From Prosthecobacter sp. (GTDB taxonomy: Bacteria; Verrucomicrobiota; Verrucomicrobiia; Verrucomicrobiales; Verrucomicrobiaceae), in contig JABARQ010000051.1 of the NCBI GenBank assembly GCA_019186985.1, positions 1 to 51,275 on the forward strand: 51,275 nucleotides of DNA, in the 5' to 3' direction. Numbering within the stretch: the first letter of the stretch is position 1; every line of letters starts with the position of its first letter. Below, piece after piece: positions 15,069 to 24,596 of this stretch. A program made the translations under genes and the position numbers. The notes beneath the pieces are model-generated. The model ran no database searches. It was not told where the DNA came from and saw only the letters and a program-made list of their open reading frames with translations.

Positions 15069-16843
15069 GAGCGCACCCCCAGCACCTCCAGGCTGTGTCG
15101 GAGCATGAACAGGCTCCATTTCTGATACCACTGCGGCACCGCCACCGGCGACCGGGCGCAGGCCGCGGCAAAAGCGTCCCCCCATTCGCCACCGAGCCAT
15201 TTCTGGTAGGGGAAGAGAAAGCCGCGCTTCCTCTGGTTCACCACCCAGTCCGGCACCTCCGGCACGGCGGCGGTGAACAATCCTTTGTTGGGCAGCAGCC
15301 TCTGCCCGGCGGGCACCCGCGTCACCTTCTCCACCAGCACCCGGTCCACCAGCGGCACGCGCAGCTCCAGGCCGTGCGCCATGCTCATGACATCACTGTC
15401 GCGCAGCAGCTGGTTGCGCATGTAGCGCGTCAGCTCCAGGACGGAGATGCGGTCCAGGGCTCCCTCTTCCGCCACAACCTCCTCCACGGCCTCCGGCAGC
15501 GGGACGGGCCCGCCCGTGATCCAGGCCGTCAGGGCGGCCGCCTCGGGCCGGGAAAAAATCCCGCGCAGGGCGGCAAAGGCGTCGTCAACCGAGCCGGAGC
15601 CGCCCAGGAAATCCGCCATCCGGCGATGCCGGGGGCCTCCGCGCCTAAGCAGCCCGGGCAGGAAAGGCGCCCGACCTAGCCAATGATGCATACGAAGCAT
15701 CCGCGGAATCCTGGAGAAGCTGGCATAGCCCCCGAAGAGCTCGTCACCGCCCAGGCCGCTGAGCACCACCTTCATGCCATGCCTCCGCGCCAGCGCCGAG
15801 ACGGTGAACGTGTTCAGGCCGTCGATGCTTGGCTGGTCGGTGTGCTTCAGGAACTCGCCGAACAGCCCGCACGCCACCTCCGCATCCAGGCGCATTTCAT
15901 GATGGTCGGAACCGAAATGCCGTGCCGTGCGCCTGGCCACCTCGCCCTCGTCCGCCGCAGGATCGTCCACCGTGATGGAAAAGCTGCCGATGCCACGATG
16001 GCCTGTTTCATGGGCCAGGGCCAGGAGGGCCGTGGAGTCGATGCCGCCGCTGAGGAAGACCCCCACCGGCACGTCGCTGACAAAGTGATGGCGCACGCTG
16101 TCCAGCAGCGCCTCGCGTGTGTGCCGCACGGGATCACCCTCAAAGGATCCGCCGAACTGCAGCCGCCAGTATCGCCGACTGCTCGAAGCACCCGCCCTCC
16201 AGGTCAGCGTGTGCCCCGCCTCAAGAAGTCGAACCTCCTTCGCCAGCGTCAGCGGCTCAGGCACCGTACCCGTTTCAAAAAAGCCCTGCACCGCCCGCTC
16301 ATCCAGCGTCGGCTGGAACAGCCTGCTGCCGGTGAGCGCTCGCAGTTCCGAGGCAAAGGCCAGCCTGCCCTGGGACTCATGCACATAGAGGGGCTTGATG
16401 CCCAGCGGATCGCGGGCCAGCAATGCTGTTTGTTCGGCCTCGTCCCAGATGCAGAAGGCGAACATGCCGCGCAGGCGCTCCACCATTCTGACGCCTTCCA
16501 GCGCATGAAGCCGCAGCAGCACCTCCGTGTCCGACTGCGTCCTGAAGACCTCCCCGCGATCCTCAAGTCCGCTGCGCAGCTCGCGGAAGTTGTAGATCTC
16601 GCCGTTGAAGCAGATCACGCGACGGCCGTCCTCCGAAACCATCGGCTGATGCCCGCCGGGGGACAGGTCAAGGATCGACAGCCGCGTGTGCGCCAGCCCT
16701 GCGGACCCGGCGGCGTTCATCCACAAACCACAGTCATCCGGCCCGCGATGCCTCAGCGCCTGCTGAAAGCCCGCGAGCAGCGGCTCAAGGACGCCGACAC
16801 CGGACACTGGTGCCGTTTGAAGAATGCCGGCGATGCCGCACAT
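15065..16843 (-). CDS. asnB: Asparagine synthase (glutamine-hydrolysing)
   Basis: The 592-aa protein has both domains of class-B asparagine synthetases. The class II glutaminase has catalytic Cys2 (MCGIAG), RHRGPDD (31-37) and FNGEIYNFRELR (79-90). The synthetase has the PP-loop SGGIDST at 265-271. The C-terminal RKRGFLFPYQKWL is typical of copies found in exopolysaccharide loci. In such loci these enzymes probably amidate a sugar acid or a similar carboxylate, not free aspartate; that role is an inference from position. It is 16 bases from the FkbM gene upstream and overlaps the GT4 gene downstream. Confidence 0.92.
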   Translation of the reverse strand: MCGIAGILQTAPVSGVGVLEPLLAGFQQALRHRGPDDCGLWMNAAGSAGLAHTRLSILDLSPGGHQPMVSEDGRRVICFNGEIYNFRELRSGLEDRGEVFRTQSDTEVLLRLHALEGVRMVERLRGMFAFCIWDEAEQTALLARDPLGIKPLYVHESQGRLAFASELRALTGSRLFQPTLDERAVQGFFETGTVPEPLTLAKEVRLLEAGHTLTWRAGASSSRRYWRLQFGGSFEGDPVRHTREALLDSVRHHFVSDVPVGVFLSGGIDSTALLALAHETGHRGIGSFSITVDDPAADEGEVARRTARHFGSDHHEMRLDAEVACGLFGEFLKHTDQPSIDGLNTFTVSALARRHGMKVVLSGLGGDELFGGYASFSRIPRMLRMHHWLGRAPFLPGLLRRGGPRHRRMADFLGGSGSVDDAFAALRGIFSRPEAAALTAWITGGPVPLPEAVEEVVAEEGALDRISVLELTRYMRNQLLRDSDVMSMAHGLELRVPLVDRVLVEKVTRVPAGQRLLPNKGLFTAAVPEVPDWVVNQRKRGFLFPYQKWLGGEWGDAFAAACARSPVAVPQWYQKWSLFMLRHSLEVLGVRS

Positions 16844-16859
16844 GAGAAAACCCGTTCGT

Positions 16860-17666
16860 TCACCTCCTCGGACGGCACACGAGGGTGCCGCCGCTTTCCT
16901 GCACCGTGGGCACAGGTTCCATGGTCGAGGCGTTGAGGATTTCGTAGCCCTGGCCGTTGAAGTGCTCCCACACCGCCCGGTCGCACTCCGGGTTGTGCAG
17001 CTCGACGATGAACACCGGCCGGTGCTGTTCGATCAGCTTCCGGGTGTGCTGCACCGCACGGCCTTCGAAGCCTTCGATGTCGATCTTCACCAGGTCCGGA
17101 GGCGGGGCGGCGGCGAGGGCGTCATCGAGCGTGTAAACCTGCACCTCCATGGTTCCTGTCTGCTTTTCCACCTCCCGGCGATAGTCCTCCTCGGTCGCAC
17201 CGACCCAGCCTCCGGGCAGGTGGCTGTTCGTGTTGCCGCTGAGGATGAAGGCGGACCTGCCCGTCTGGTCGCCAATGGCCGCATGCACCCAGGAGACATT
17301 TTGAAAGCCGTTGATGCCCACGTTCTCGCGTGTCCTGCCAAGGCAGGCCGGGTCGGGCTCGAAGGCGATCACACGCCCGGCTTCACCGACGGCGCGGGCG
17401 AAGAAGCAGGTGTAATAGCCGATGTAGATGCCGCAGTCCCAGACCGTCATGCCGGGGCGCAGCAGATGACGGGACAGGGTTTCCAGGATGTCCTGGTCAT
17501 AGCGTCCATGCCAGTAGGCCTCCAGACGGCGCACCAGGTCGACACGGAAGACCAGTCCTTTGGCCGGTCCCTGCACGACCGGCAGCTTCACAAATCCCTC
17601 CCTGTCCCCACACAAGGTGGTGACGGTGCGGTAGGCGATGTTTTTGACCAGGGTTCTGAGTCTCAT
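16860..17666 (-). CDS. FkbM family methyltransferase
   Basis: The 268-aa protein shows FkbM landmarks: TVWDCGIYIGYYTCFFA (motif I), VIAFEPDPACLGRTREN and VKIDIEGFEGRAVQ. The family O-methylates sugars and polyketides with SAM. Motif I has Cys-Gly-Ile-Tyr where most members have GAN or GAH, but the rest is well kept. It follows a GT4 gene by 12 bases. It is one of three FkbM genes in the locus (others at 31199 and 36036). Confidence 0.88.
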   Translation of the reverse strand: MRLRTLVKNIAYRTVTTLCGDREGFVKLPVVQGPAKGLVFRVDLVRRLEAYWHGRYDQDILETLSRHLLRPGMTVWDCGIYIGYYTCFFARAVGEAGRVIAFEPDPACLGRTRENVGINGFQNVSWVHAAIGDQTGRSAFILSGNTNSHLPGGWVGATEEDYRREVEKQTGTMEVQVYTLDDALAAAPPPDLVKIDIEGFEGRAVQHTRKLIEQHRPVFIVELHNPECDRAVWEHFNGQGYEILNASTMEPVPTVQESGGTLVCRPRR

Positions 17667-17678
17667 GAAATCAAGGAG

Positions 17679-18815
17679 TTAAGGTGCGGGCGCCGGGGTG
17701 ACACCGAGGACAGCCAGTGCATCTGCCAGGGAGCGGCGAAAGGCGGCGGAGCCATAAAGCCGGACGACCTCGCGATGCAAGGTTTCCGGTTCATGCAGCG
17801 AGGGCTTGTCGTGCGCACGCTGGAAAAAGCCGAGAACGGCCGCGGCGATGGCCTCGGGATCACGCGGCGGAACCACGAATCCAAGCCTGCCACCATCAAC
17901 AGCCTCGGGGGAGGCATCCTCGGAGCCGACGAGGCATGGACGCCCGCAGGCCAGCGCCTCCAGATAGACAATGCCAAAGCCTTCACCCATGCTCGGCATG
18001 ACATAAAGGTCGCAAAGCCGGTAGTGATCCGCCAGTTCATCCGCAGGAATGAAGCCGGTGAAGGTGACATGATCCTCAAGTCCAAGCTCGGACGTCAGAG
18101 CACGCAGCCGCCCTTCATCATCACCGCAGCCTCCGATGAGGTAACGGAGGTCTGGAAGCTCCCGAAGCATCCGGGGCATGGCACGCAGGACCTGGTCGTG
18201 ACCCTTGTAGCGTTCCGAGGCGGACAGGCGGCCGATGGTCAGGATCACAGGCTGGTTTTCCCGAAGGCCGTAACGCTGGAGCAGAGACGGAGGCTTCGGT
18301 CCTGGAGCGAAGGCGTCTTCACGAAAAGTGTCCGGCACCACCGGCATCCTTTCCAGCGGCACACCGCCCTCACGATGAATCACATCACGGGTGAAGGCGC
18401 TGACGGGAAGAATGCCCGTGGCCGCACGCAGGGCAGAACCCAGGGTGCCGCCGAGCCTTCCCCAGACCTCGATGCCATGCGCCGCCGTCAGGCAGTGAAG
18501 TCCCAGACGCGCCAGCGGGGCGAGCGCCTTCATGAAATGCGGATGGGTGGCCAGGATGAAGTCCGGCCTTTCACGAAGCGCCCAGAACAGGCCGGAGGTC
18601 ACAAAGGCCAGAGTTCGACGCCAGCCCTGGAGATGACCGAAGGCATGCATGCGACCCGTGCCAGGCCCGAGGTCATTTTTGCTGAACACCCGCAGATGCG
18701 CCCCGGGGAAGAGCGCCTGCAGCGCCTGCAGGCAGCAGGCGGAATAATGCTGGATGCCTCCGGTTTCCTCCAGACCGCTGGCCCAGAGATGGATGCACTT
18801 CGGCTCGCCGGTCAT
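17679..18815 (-). CDS. Glycosyltransferase family 4
   Basis: The 378-aa GT-B protein has LEETGGIQHYSACCLQAL (glycine-rich acceptor loop), ILTIGRLSASERYKGHDQVL, LIGGCGDDEGRL and the EX7E motif in GEGFGIVYLEALACGRP. The pattern resembles PimB/WbaZ-like retaining transferases. It starts one base after the stop of the Wzy-like gene, which points to coupled translation. Donor and acceptor are unknown. Confidence 0.9.
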   Translation of the reverse strand: MTGEPKCIHLWASGLEETGGIQHYSACCLQALQALFPGAHLRVFSKNDLGPGTGRMHAFGHLQGWRRTLAFVTSGLFWALRERPDFILATHPHFMKALAPLARLGLHCLTAAHGIEVWGRLGGTLGSALRAATGILPVSAFTRDVIHREGGVPLERMPVVPDTFREDAFAPGPKPPSLLQRYGLRENQPVILTIGRLSASERYKGHDQVLRAMPRMLRELPDLRYLIGGCGDDEGRLRALTSELGLEDHVTFTGFIPADELADHYRLCDLYVMPSMGEGFGIVYLEALACGRPCLVGSEDASPEAVDGGRLGFVVPPRDPEAIAAAVLGFFQRAHDKPSLHEPETLHREVVRLYGSAAFRRSLADALAVLGVTPAPAP

Positions 18816-18816
18816 C

Positions 18817-20238
18817 TCAGGTGTAGCGGCGGCGGGATCCGGAAGAGCGCCGGTTCATCCGGCCGACGGGTTGCGCCAAGCCAACATCGTAGAACTTCTT
18901 GAAGAGCAGGTGGTGAACAATGGTGCCAAAAACGGCAAACGCAGCCGTGGAGCCGATCACCTCCGACATCTGACCACCGGGCTGGATCAGCCCGATGGCG
19001 GGGAGAAGCCAGCGGGCGCAGCCCCACTGGTCACCCTGGGCCAGACGTGCCGCCGCACGCATGTCCAGCCATCGCAGGGCAATGCCAAAGAGCAGGAAGC
19101 CGACAAACAGCCCGGTCCAGCCGAAGTTGACATAGAATTCCATGACCTGTCCCGCTCCCACACTGGTGCCTTCCGAGAAACGCTGGCCGGTGAAGCGTGT
19201 CACCATGTCCCCGCCCCCACCCGTCACAGGCTTGCCCGGCCAGAGAATGCGGGGCACCCAGGCGATTGCGGCGATGAGAAGCGTCTCCCCGTTGGCGAAA
19301 TGGACCCTGCCTGTGTCCAGCTGACGCCAGGCCTTGCCCGCGAGGTCATTTTGATTCAGACGGGAGTCGAGCACCTCCAGATGATCCTGACGGGAAAAGT
19401 CCAGCAGCTGGAAGTCCTCAAAAATCCGTGCCACACGATCCACCCTGCTTCCCAGGCCGTATTGGTCCCGGACGGCATCCCGGATGTAGTCACGTTCAAT
19501 CATCCAGTTCAGGAAGAAGCTCAGCCCCACATAAAGGATGAGGGCGAGAACGGTCAGTGAGAGCCAGCGGGGGCGGTAAAAGCTCAGCACCAGCAGCCAG
19601 ATCACCGCAGCGGCGCTGGCACCGTAGCCGGCAAAGCCCATGAAGATCATGGTGATCAGGGGAATGACGCCCGTGCTGATGAGCCCGACGGCCATTTTGG
19701 GCAGGTTGTGCTGCTGGTAGGCCTGCCAGCAGTAGAGGTAAACCCCGGCCACGCTGCAGGAGCAGCCGGCCGTCGTCAGCGTGCCCAGGCTCGGCAGCAG
19801 CCTGAAGACCGGGGCGAAAACAAAGAAGGAAAGAAACGCCACAATCACGAGGGTTCCCGGCAGCATGGTCGTCATTTCACGACAGGCCACAAAAGGCCGC
19901 TGCACCGTCTCCTTCCTGATGAACAAGGGGCAGATCAGCACCCCCAGCAGGTAGGCGGCGAACCCGAACACCATCATGCGGAAGCCGAAATAGGTGGTCT
20001 CCAGCGTCAGCCCGCTCTGCACCAGCATGGCGTGCTTCGGGGTGTATTTGGGCATGGTGTGGATGTAGGCGGTGACCGCGTGGATGACCGACAGCGTGAA
20101 GGCATACACCAGCGGCAGTCCCAGCGCCTGCTTCGAACGCCACTGCGCGATCAGCAGCACCACGGCCAGGCATGAAAAGATGCCGAACAACCAGAGGAGG
20201 TTCTCCTTGGAGGGCTGGCTGAAGAATTCAAAGGACAT
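18817..20238 (-). CDS. Wzy-like O-antigen/oligosaccharide polymerase (polytopic membrane protein)
   Basis: The 473-aa protein is highly hydrophobic with around ten membrane segments and a long soluble loop near residues ~250-330 (RDYIRDAVRDQYGLGSRVDR, then EDFQLLDFSRQ, then PRILWPGKP). A large periplasmic loop followed by GAGQVMEFYVNFGWTGLFVG is typical of Wzy-type and related oligosaccharide repeat-unit polymerases. No sequence motif is decisive. If correct, it joins repeat units in the periplasm, which normally pairs with a Wzx flippase not seen here. Confidence 0.65.
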   Translation of the reverse strand: MSFEFFSQPSKENLLWLFGIFSCLAVVLLIAQWRSKQALGLPLVYAFTLSVIHAVTAYIHTMPKYTPKHAMLVQSGLTLETTYFGFRMMVFGFAAYLLGVLICPLFIRKETVQRPFVACREMTTMLPGTLVIVAFLSFFVFAPVFRLLPSLGTLTTAGCSCSVAGVYLYCWQAYQQHNLPKMAVGLISTGVIPLITMIFMGFAGYGASAAAVIWLLVLSFYRPRWLSLTVLALILYVGLSFFLNWMIERDYIRDAVRDQYGLGSRVDRVARIFEDFQLLDFSRQDHLEVLDSRLNQNDLAGKAWRQLDTGRVHFANGETLLIAAIAWVPRILWPGKPVTGGGGDMVTRFTGQRFSEGTSVGAGQVMEFYVNFGWTGLFVGFLLFGIALRWLDMRAAARLAQGDQWGCARWLLPAIGLIQPGGQMSEVIGSTAAFAVFGTIVHHLLFKKFYDVGLAQPVGRMNRRSSGSRRRYT

Positions 20239-20247
20239 GGAAAGGTC

Positions 20248-21474
20248 TCAACCAGGCTTTTTGTCACAAGCAGCACCTGCCGCGCCAGCAAAATCCGCAG
20301 CAGCATCCCGTCGAATCAGGGCCGTCGTTTCGGCCGCCACCGCCTCCCAGCCGCGACTGGCGCTGCCCTGCCAGGCCGCCTGCGACATGGCCGCGAGCGT
20401 CATCCGGTCGTCATGCAACGCCTTCAAGTGAGAGGCGAACATCTCCGGTGAACGCACAGGCAGCACCCAGCCGCTCACACCATGCTCAATGATGTCCGCC
20501 GTGTCGCAGTTGCACGTCACCAGCACCGGCAGCCCCGCCGCCTTCGCATGGGCGACCACGGCAGGAAAGCCGTCCTCCAGCGTCGGCATGACAAACACAT
20601 CGCCCTTGGCATACGCGCCGGGCAGCTCACGTTCAGGCACCCGGGGCAGGAAGCGCATCAATCCCTCCTTCTCAGCAGCGGCGGCCAGTGCGGCAGCCTC
20701 CGGCACCACGGTGCCAACAAAGGTGAAGTCGGCGAAGTCGTGGATCTGCCGTGCCAGCTCCACCATGTCCAGGCAGCCCTTGCGATGCGAAAAGGTGCCC
20801 GTGTTCAAAACCTGGAGACGGCCTCCGGCCAGCACCCGGCGGCGGCGTTCCTCCATCCCCTCCTGGGTGGCGTGGAAAACGCGCAAATCCGCCGTCATGT
20901 GGACCGCCCACAGCTTCTCCGCAGGAACGCTTCGGTTTAAAAAGCTGCGTTGCGAAAAGCCGCCCAGGATAAAAATCCGGTCAGCCAGGTCATACTCACG
21001 TTTTTCACGATCCACCCGCCAAAGTGAAGGCTTGTCCACGCTCACACTGGCGCGGGCCTCCTCCGCCAGCAGGATCTCACGCTGCTCCTCGATGTGTGAG
21101 GAGGCACGCAGCAGCACGCGCAGGCCGTCCGCAGGGCTGCGCTCGCGAAACAGCTCCTCCGCCACGCCCGAATAAACGATCACCGCGTCAAAACGCCTGC
21201 CGCGCAGGGCACGCTCCGCCATCCGGCCAAACCACCTGTGCAACCACGGCTCCAGCGCCGCAGCCAGCCGCATTCGCTCGGCAAGCCGGTTCACAAGGCC
21301 GTGCGGCAGCAGGCTCACCACCACCGGAGGCGGCAGGCCCCAGCGCGCGACGATGAAGGCGGGATAGTTGGTCACCAGCGTGACTTCATGCCCCTGGCGG
21401 ATCAGTTCACGCGCCAGGTCAAAGGCGTTGATCCGCCCCTGGACGACAATGGCGATTTTCAAGGGGTTGCTCAT
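20248..21474 (-). CDS. Glycosyltransferase family 4 with altered EX7E motif
   Basis: The 408-aa protein is a GT-B enzyme: IAIVVQGRINAFDLARELIR, VLNTGTFSHRKGCLDMVEL, FTFVGTVVPE and PTLEDGFPAVVAHAKAAGLP. In the last motif the second glutamate of EX7E is replaced (Glu-Asp-Gly-Phe-Pro, then Ala-His-Ala), which may alter donor binding or activity. It overlaps the CgeB-like gene upstream by four bases and is followed by the Wzy-like gene after nine. The N-terminal GRINAFDLAREL pattern occurs in GT4 proteins of exopolysaccharide loci. Confidence 0.85.
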   Translation of the reverse strand: MSNPLKIAIVVQGRINAFDLARELIRQGHEVTLVTNYPAFIVARWGLPPPVVVSLLPHGLVNRLAERMRLAAALEPWLHRWFGRMAERALRGRRFDAVIVYSGVAEELFRERSPADGLRVLLRASSHIEEQREILLAEEARASVSVDKPSLWRVDREKREYDLADRIFILGGFSQRSFLNRSVPAEKLWAVHMTADLRVFHATQEGMEERRRRVLAGGRLQVLNTGTFSHRKGCLDMVELARQIHDFADFTFVGTVVPEAAALAAAAEKEGLMRFLPRVPERELPGAYAKGDVFVMPTLEDGFPAVVAHAKAAGLPVLVTCNCDTADIIEHGVSGWVLPVRSPEMFASHLKALHDDRMTLAAMSQAAWQGSASRGWEAVAAETTALIRRDAAADFAGAAGAACDKKPG

Positions 21475-22523
21475 GGTTGATTCACCGTCTCCTGACCTTC
21501 TTTCCCCGGTTTCGCAACCGCATGGATGGTTTGCAGCCGGTCTGCATAAGTGTGGGAGCCGTGAGTCACACGCTCCCGGACGGAACGCCGCATGACAGCC
21601 CGGGCCTGCTCCGGCAGTGCCAGCAGCCGCTGACAGGCAGCAGGCAGGTCCTGCATGCCTGAAAAGTAAACCACCGCCTCCCCGTCCGAACCGAAAAGGA
21701 CACGATGGTCATCCGTGTCCTCCACCGCCAGGCAGCCGCCGATGGCGGGCAGCTCATAGCTGCGCATCGAATGACCATCTCGGTTGGCACGGCGCACCAG
21801 GCACAGATTGACGCCGGCACTGGCGACGATGCGGCGGCACTGCTCCTCATCCGCATGGCCATGGGCATGGGGGGCCAGGTCCGGGTGCTCCTTCCAATAT
21901 CCACCCCAGAGACCGACGGGCAGGCCGCCTTTCAAGAGGGCGCGCACGGCGGCGACCCGATCCGCATCGGCACCGCCGATGAAAGCCACGAGATGCCCCC
22001 AGCGCCTGCGGTCCTCCTCCGTGCCCTCCCGGGGCGGATGATGATCCTCAGGTGCATAGGCAAAGGGCAGCCAGGAGACTCCCGGCCCCCGCAGTGCCTG
22101 CAGCTCCGCCTCATTCGCATGACGTGGCGTGAAGACCTGGGAGTAATGAGGCAGCGCCCGCATGAACCAAGGCGCGTGGTGAGCAGGATTCCACGGATCA
22201 TCCACCAGGAAGTTCGCCACGGGGATTTTCATCCGCTTCATGGCGGCCAGCTCCATGGCTGTCACCGGGACAATGCCCGTCCCCAGAACCAGTTCAGGGC
22301 TGAACCGCTGACAGTGGCGCAGGAGGTTTCTGCTGTAGGTTTTCAGCCGTGGCGGCCTGCGCCCCAGCAGATGCCAGAAAGCCCGGCGAATCCAAACCGG
22401 CGCCTCATAGGCAGGACCAATGTCAGATGTCTCCACATCCCAGCCAAGTGAAGCCGCAGCCCTGTAAAGATGCCTGCCCACATGCGTGGGGCGGTTGATG
22501 CCGATGATGAGAAGACGTGGCAT
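21471..22523 (-). CDS. CgeB-like glycosyltransferase
   Basis: The 350-aa protein matches the CgeB/DUF3880 type GT-B group: LLIIGINRPTHVGRHLYRAA at the start, VANFLVDDPWNP, VFTPRHANEAEL, VAFIGGADADRVAAV, and near the end GVNLCLVRRANRDGHSMRSY then ELPAIGG, corresponding to the R(S/T)(F/Y)E(I/L)PA motif. These proteins glycosylate surface or spore-coat polymers. It starts from ATG 22523, 22 bases after the preceding GT4 gene stop, and overlaps the next GT4 gene. Confidence 0.85.
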   Translation of the reverse strand: MPRLLIIGINRPTHVGRHLYRAAASLGWDVETSDIGPAYEAPVWIRRAFWHLLGRRPPRLKTYSRNLLRHCQRFSPELVLGTGIVPVTAMELAAMKRMKIPVANFLVDDPWNPAHHAPWFMRALPHYSQVFTPRHANEAELQALRGPGVSWLPFAYAPEDHHPPREGTEEDRRRWGHLVAFIGGADADRVAAVRALLKGGLPVGLWGGYWKEHPDLAPHAHGHADEEQCRRIVASAGVNLCLVRRANRDGHSMRSYELPAIGGCLAVEDTDDHRVLFGSDGEAVVYFSGMQDLPAACQRLLALPEQARAVMRRSVRERVTHGSHTYADRLQTIHAVAKPGKEGQETVNQP

Positions 22524-22545
22524 GTCGGGTCTTCAGCCTGTGGAC

Positions 22546-23739
22546 TTACAAAGTGGGAGCGGGCACCGGGCCAATGCCCTGCCATGCCCGGAGGATGCCC
22601 TGCGCCGCCTTGGCAATGCTGTAACGGTCGACCAGGTCGCGACAGGATGCCCGGGTGCGTTCCGGCGCAATCTGGCTCCAGCCTGCGACCTGCTTGAGCG
22701 CCTGGGTCAAACCCGACACATCATGGGTCACAAAAACCTCGCCAGTGAGGCCGCTTTTCACCAGATCAGGCGCACAGCCCACGGCCTCGCTGACCACCGC
22801 AGGCAGGCCGTGGTGCAAGGCGTCGTTCACGACCAGGCCCCAGGTTTCCATTTCACGGCTCGGCAGCAGCAGCGCATCCGCCGCATGATACCAGGCGCTG
22901 AGTCCGGATTGATTGATGAAGCCGGTGAAGTGACAGCGGCCGGGCAGCAGGTTCGCGCAGGCGGCCTCCAGTTCAGCGCGCTTTTCACCGTCCCCGACAA
23001 ACACCAGGCGCACCCTCCGCCGCAGCTCTTCAGGCAGGGCCGCCGCAGCCTGTGGAATCTGGTCCACCCCTTTTCGCCACGACAGCTTCCCGGAAAAAAG
23101 CAGCACCCAGTCATCCTGCGCGATGCCAGCCTGAAGCCTTGTCTTCCCACGCAGCTCCGCCCGGGCTTCCTCACGCGTGTCGAACATCGCCGTGTCCACG
23201 CAGTAGGGTGAATGAACAAGCTTCCCCTCAGCCACGCCAAGCCGACGGTAATGTGACCGTGAGTTTTCACCAAGATAGAGAACAGCCGCGCAGCGCCGGT
23301 AAATCCTGCGCAGCACCAGATCGCGCAGCAGCGCACGCCACCAGTTGCGGGCGGCACGGGGCGCGTCACTTGTCTCACCACGAAAGAACAACGGCACGCG
23401 ACGCCCCAGCGCCCAGCGGATTGCCGCACGGTCAAGCGGATGATGATAGCCAAGCGCCAGCACCGCCGCAGGGTTCAGCTGATTGAGGGCGTCCTCCAGG
23501 CCTGAAGCCGTCACGGCATCGTAGCCGTCGGCCTCCGGCTGAAGCACCAGGCTCGGATAACCCGCCAGCAGGTCAGCCTCCCAGCGGAAGGAGGTGCCGA
23601 ATTCACGATCGCGGTAGCCACGCACGCTGAAGTCACCGCCATAGATCACGGTCAGCGGCACGCCGAGAGCGGCAGCAGCACGCCAGACCGGCGCATGGTA
23701 CTGCACCGGATGCGTCTCCACGATGGCCAGTCCGTGCAT
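22546..23739 (-). CDS. Glycosyltransferase family 4
   Basis: The 397-aa GT-B protein has an N-terminal IVETHPVQYHAPVWRAAAAL, a motif found in a GT4 subgroup of exopolysaccharide loci. It also has VLLFSGKLSWRKGVDQIPQA, LVFVGDGEKRAELE, and PSREMETWGLVVNDALHHGL, where the second glutamate of EX7E is Asp, an accepted variant in this subgroup. ATG 23739 was chosen as the first start after the preceding gene stop; 23 bases separate them. Confidence 0.87.
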   Translation of the reverse strand: MHGLAIVETHPVQYHAPVWRAAAALGVPLTVIYGGDFSVRGYRDREFGTSFRWEADLLAGYPSLVLQPEADGYDAVTASGLEDALNQLNPAAVLALGYHHPLDRAAIRWALGRRVPLFFRGETSDAPRAARNWWRALLRDLVLRRIYRRCAAVLYLGENSRSHYRRLGVAEGKLVHSPYCVDTAMFDTREEARAELRGKTRLQAGIAQDDWVLLFSGKLSWRKGVDQIPQAAAALPEELRRRVRLVFVGDGEKRAELEAACANLLPGRCHFTGFINQSGLSAWYHAADALLLPSREMETWGLVVNDALHHGLPAVVSEAVGCAPDLVKSGLTGEVFVTHDVSGLTQALKQVAGWSQIAPERTRASCRDLVDRYSIAKAAQGILRAWQGIGPVPAPTL

Positions 23740-23762
23740 CGACTTGGGATTCGGTTCGGCTT

Positions 23763-24539
23763 TCACTTCCGCAGCGGCACCTCCGTACGATAGGCCAAGG
23801 TGCGGATCACCCCCGGATCCTCCGTCTCTCCCATGCCGGCACCTGGCGCCTCCAGGAGGCATTCCAGCCTTTCTGAAGGCAGCGAAAACGGCGGCAGATC
23901 CAGATACACGCCCGAACTTCTTCCCACACGCACATCACAGCCATGGGTCTTGTCCAGGTTCGGCGTGACTGACACCCCCTGCCCAGGATAATGTTCGGTG
24001 ATCAGGACGAAGGGGTAACGGCTTCCCACCCGTTGCAGCACGGTGCGAATCTGGTCGTTGGAAAGGTGCTGCAAAACCTGGCGCAGCAGGCACACATCAC
24101 CTTCAGGCAAATCATCCCGCAGGATGTCTCGATGCAGAAAGCTCACACGGTCCGAAGCGTGGCTGGCCTGATTCTGCTCAACCACGGGCCGCACGACATC
24201 CACACCGACATACGACGCCGCCAGGGGTGCCAGCCTGGCACCGACCCGGAAGTCTCCGCAGCCCAGGTCCACCAGCCTGCATGATGACAGGCCCTCCCTT
24301 TCCAGAAAGGCACGAACCACGCCAACATAGGGAGCGACAGCGTCCTCATCCAACGAACCCGCACCCGAGCACAGGCCTCCCTCCGCATCTCCTCCCCACT
24401 TTCGCTCCAGGTAGATGCTGGTGAAAACCTGCTCGACCGACTTGCGGCGGTTCATCCAGGACTCAACCCCCAGTCGAAGCCGACGATACATCCTGACCAC
24501 GCTGGCGGGAAGAAGCTGGCGGATCCTGGATTTCATCAT
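23763..24539 (-). CDS. Class I SAM-dependent methyltransferase
   Basis: The 258-aa protein has RLVDLGCGDFRVGARLA (motif I), YVGVDVVRPVVEQN (motif II) and VCLLRQVLQHLSNDQI, the order expected of a Rossmann-fold methyltransferase. SIYLERKWGGDAEGG before the domain resembles small methyltransferases in capsule and O-antigen loci. Two tandem ATG codons (24539 and 24536) are possible starts. It follows the GT-C gene after 57 bases, one of the larger gaps in the locus. Confidence 0.85.
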   Translation of the reverse strand: MMKSRIRQLLPASVVRMYRRLRLGVESWMNRRKSVEQVFTSIYLERKWGGDAEGGLCSGAGSLDEDAVAPYVGVVRAFLEREGLSSCRLVDLGCGDFRVGARLAPLAASYVGVDVVRPVVEQNQASHASDRVSFLHRDILRDDLPEGDVCLLRQVLQHLSNDQIRTVLQRVGSRYPFVLITEHYPGQGVSVTPNLDKTHGCDVRVGRSSGVYLDLPPFSLPSERLECLLEAPGAGMGETEDPGVIRTLAYRTEVPLRK

Positions 24540-24596
24540 TCGATTTTCATGTTAGGCAAAGGACCGCGCCTGTCATGCCCGACCCTTCACGCCGGC

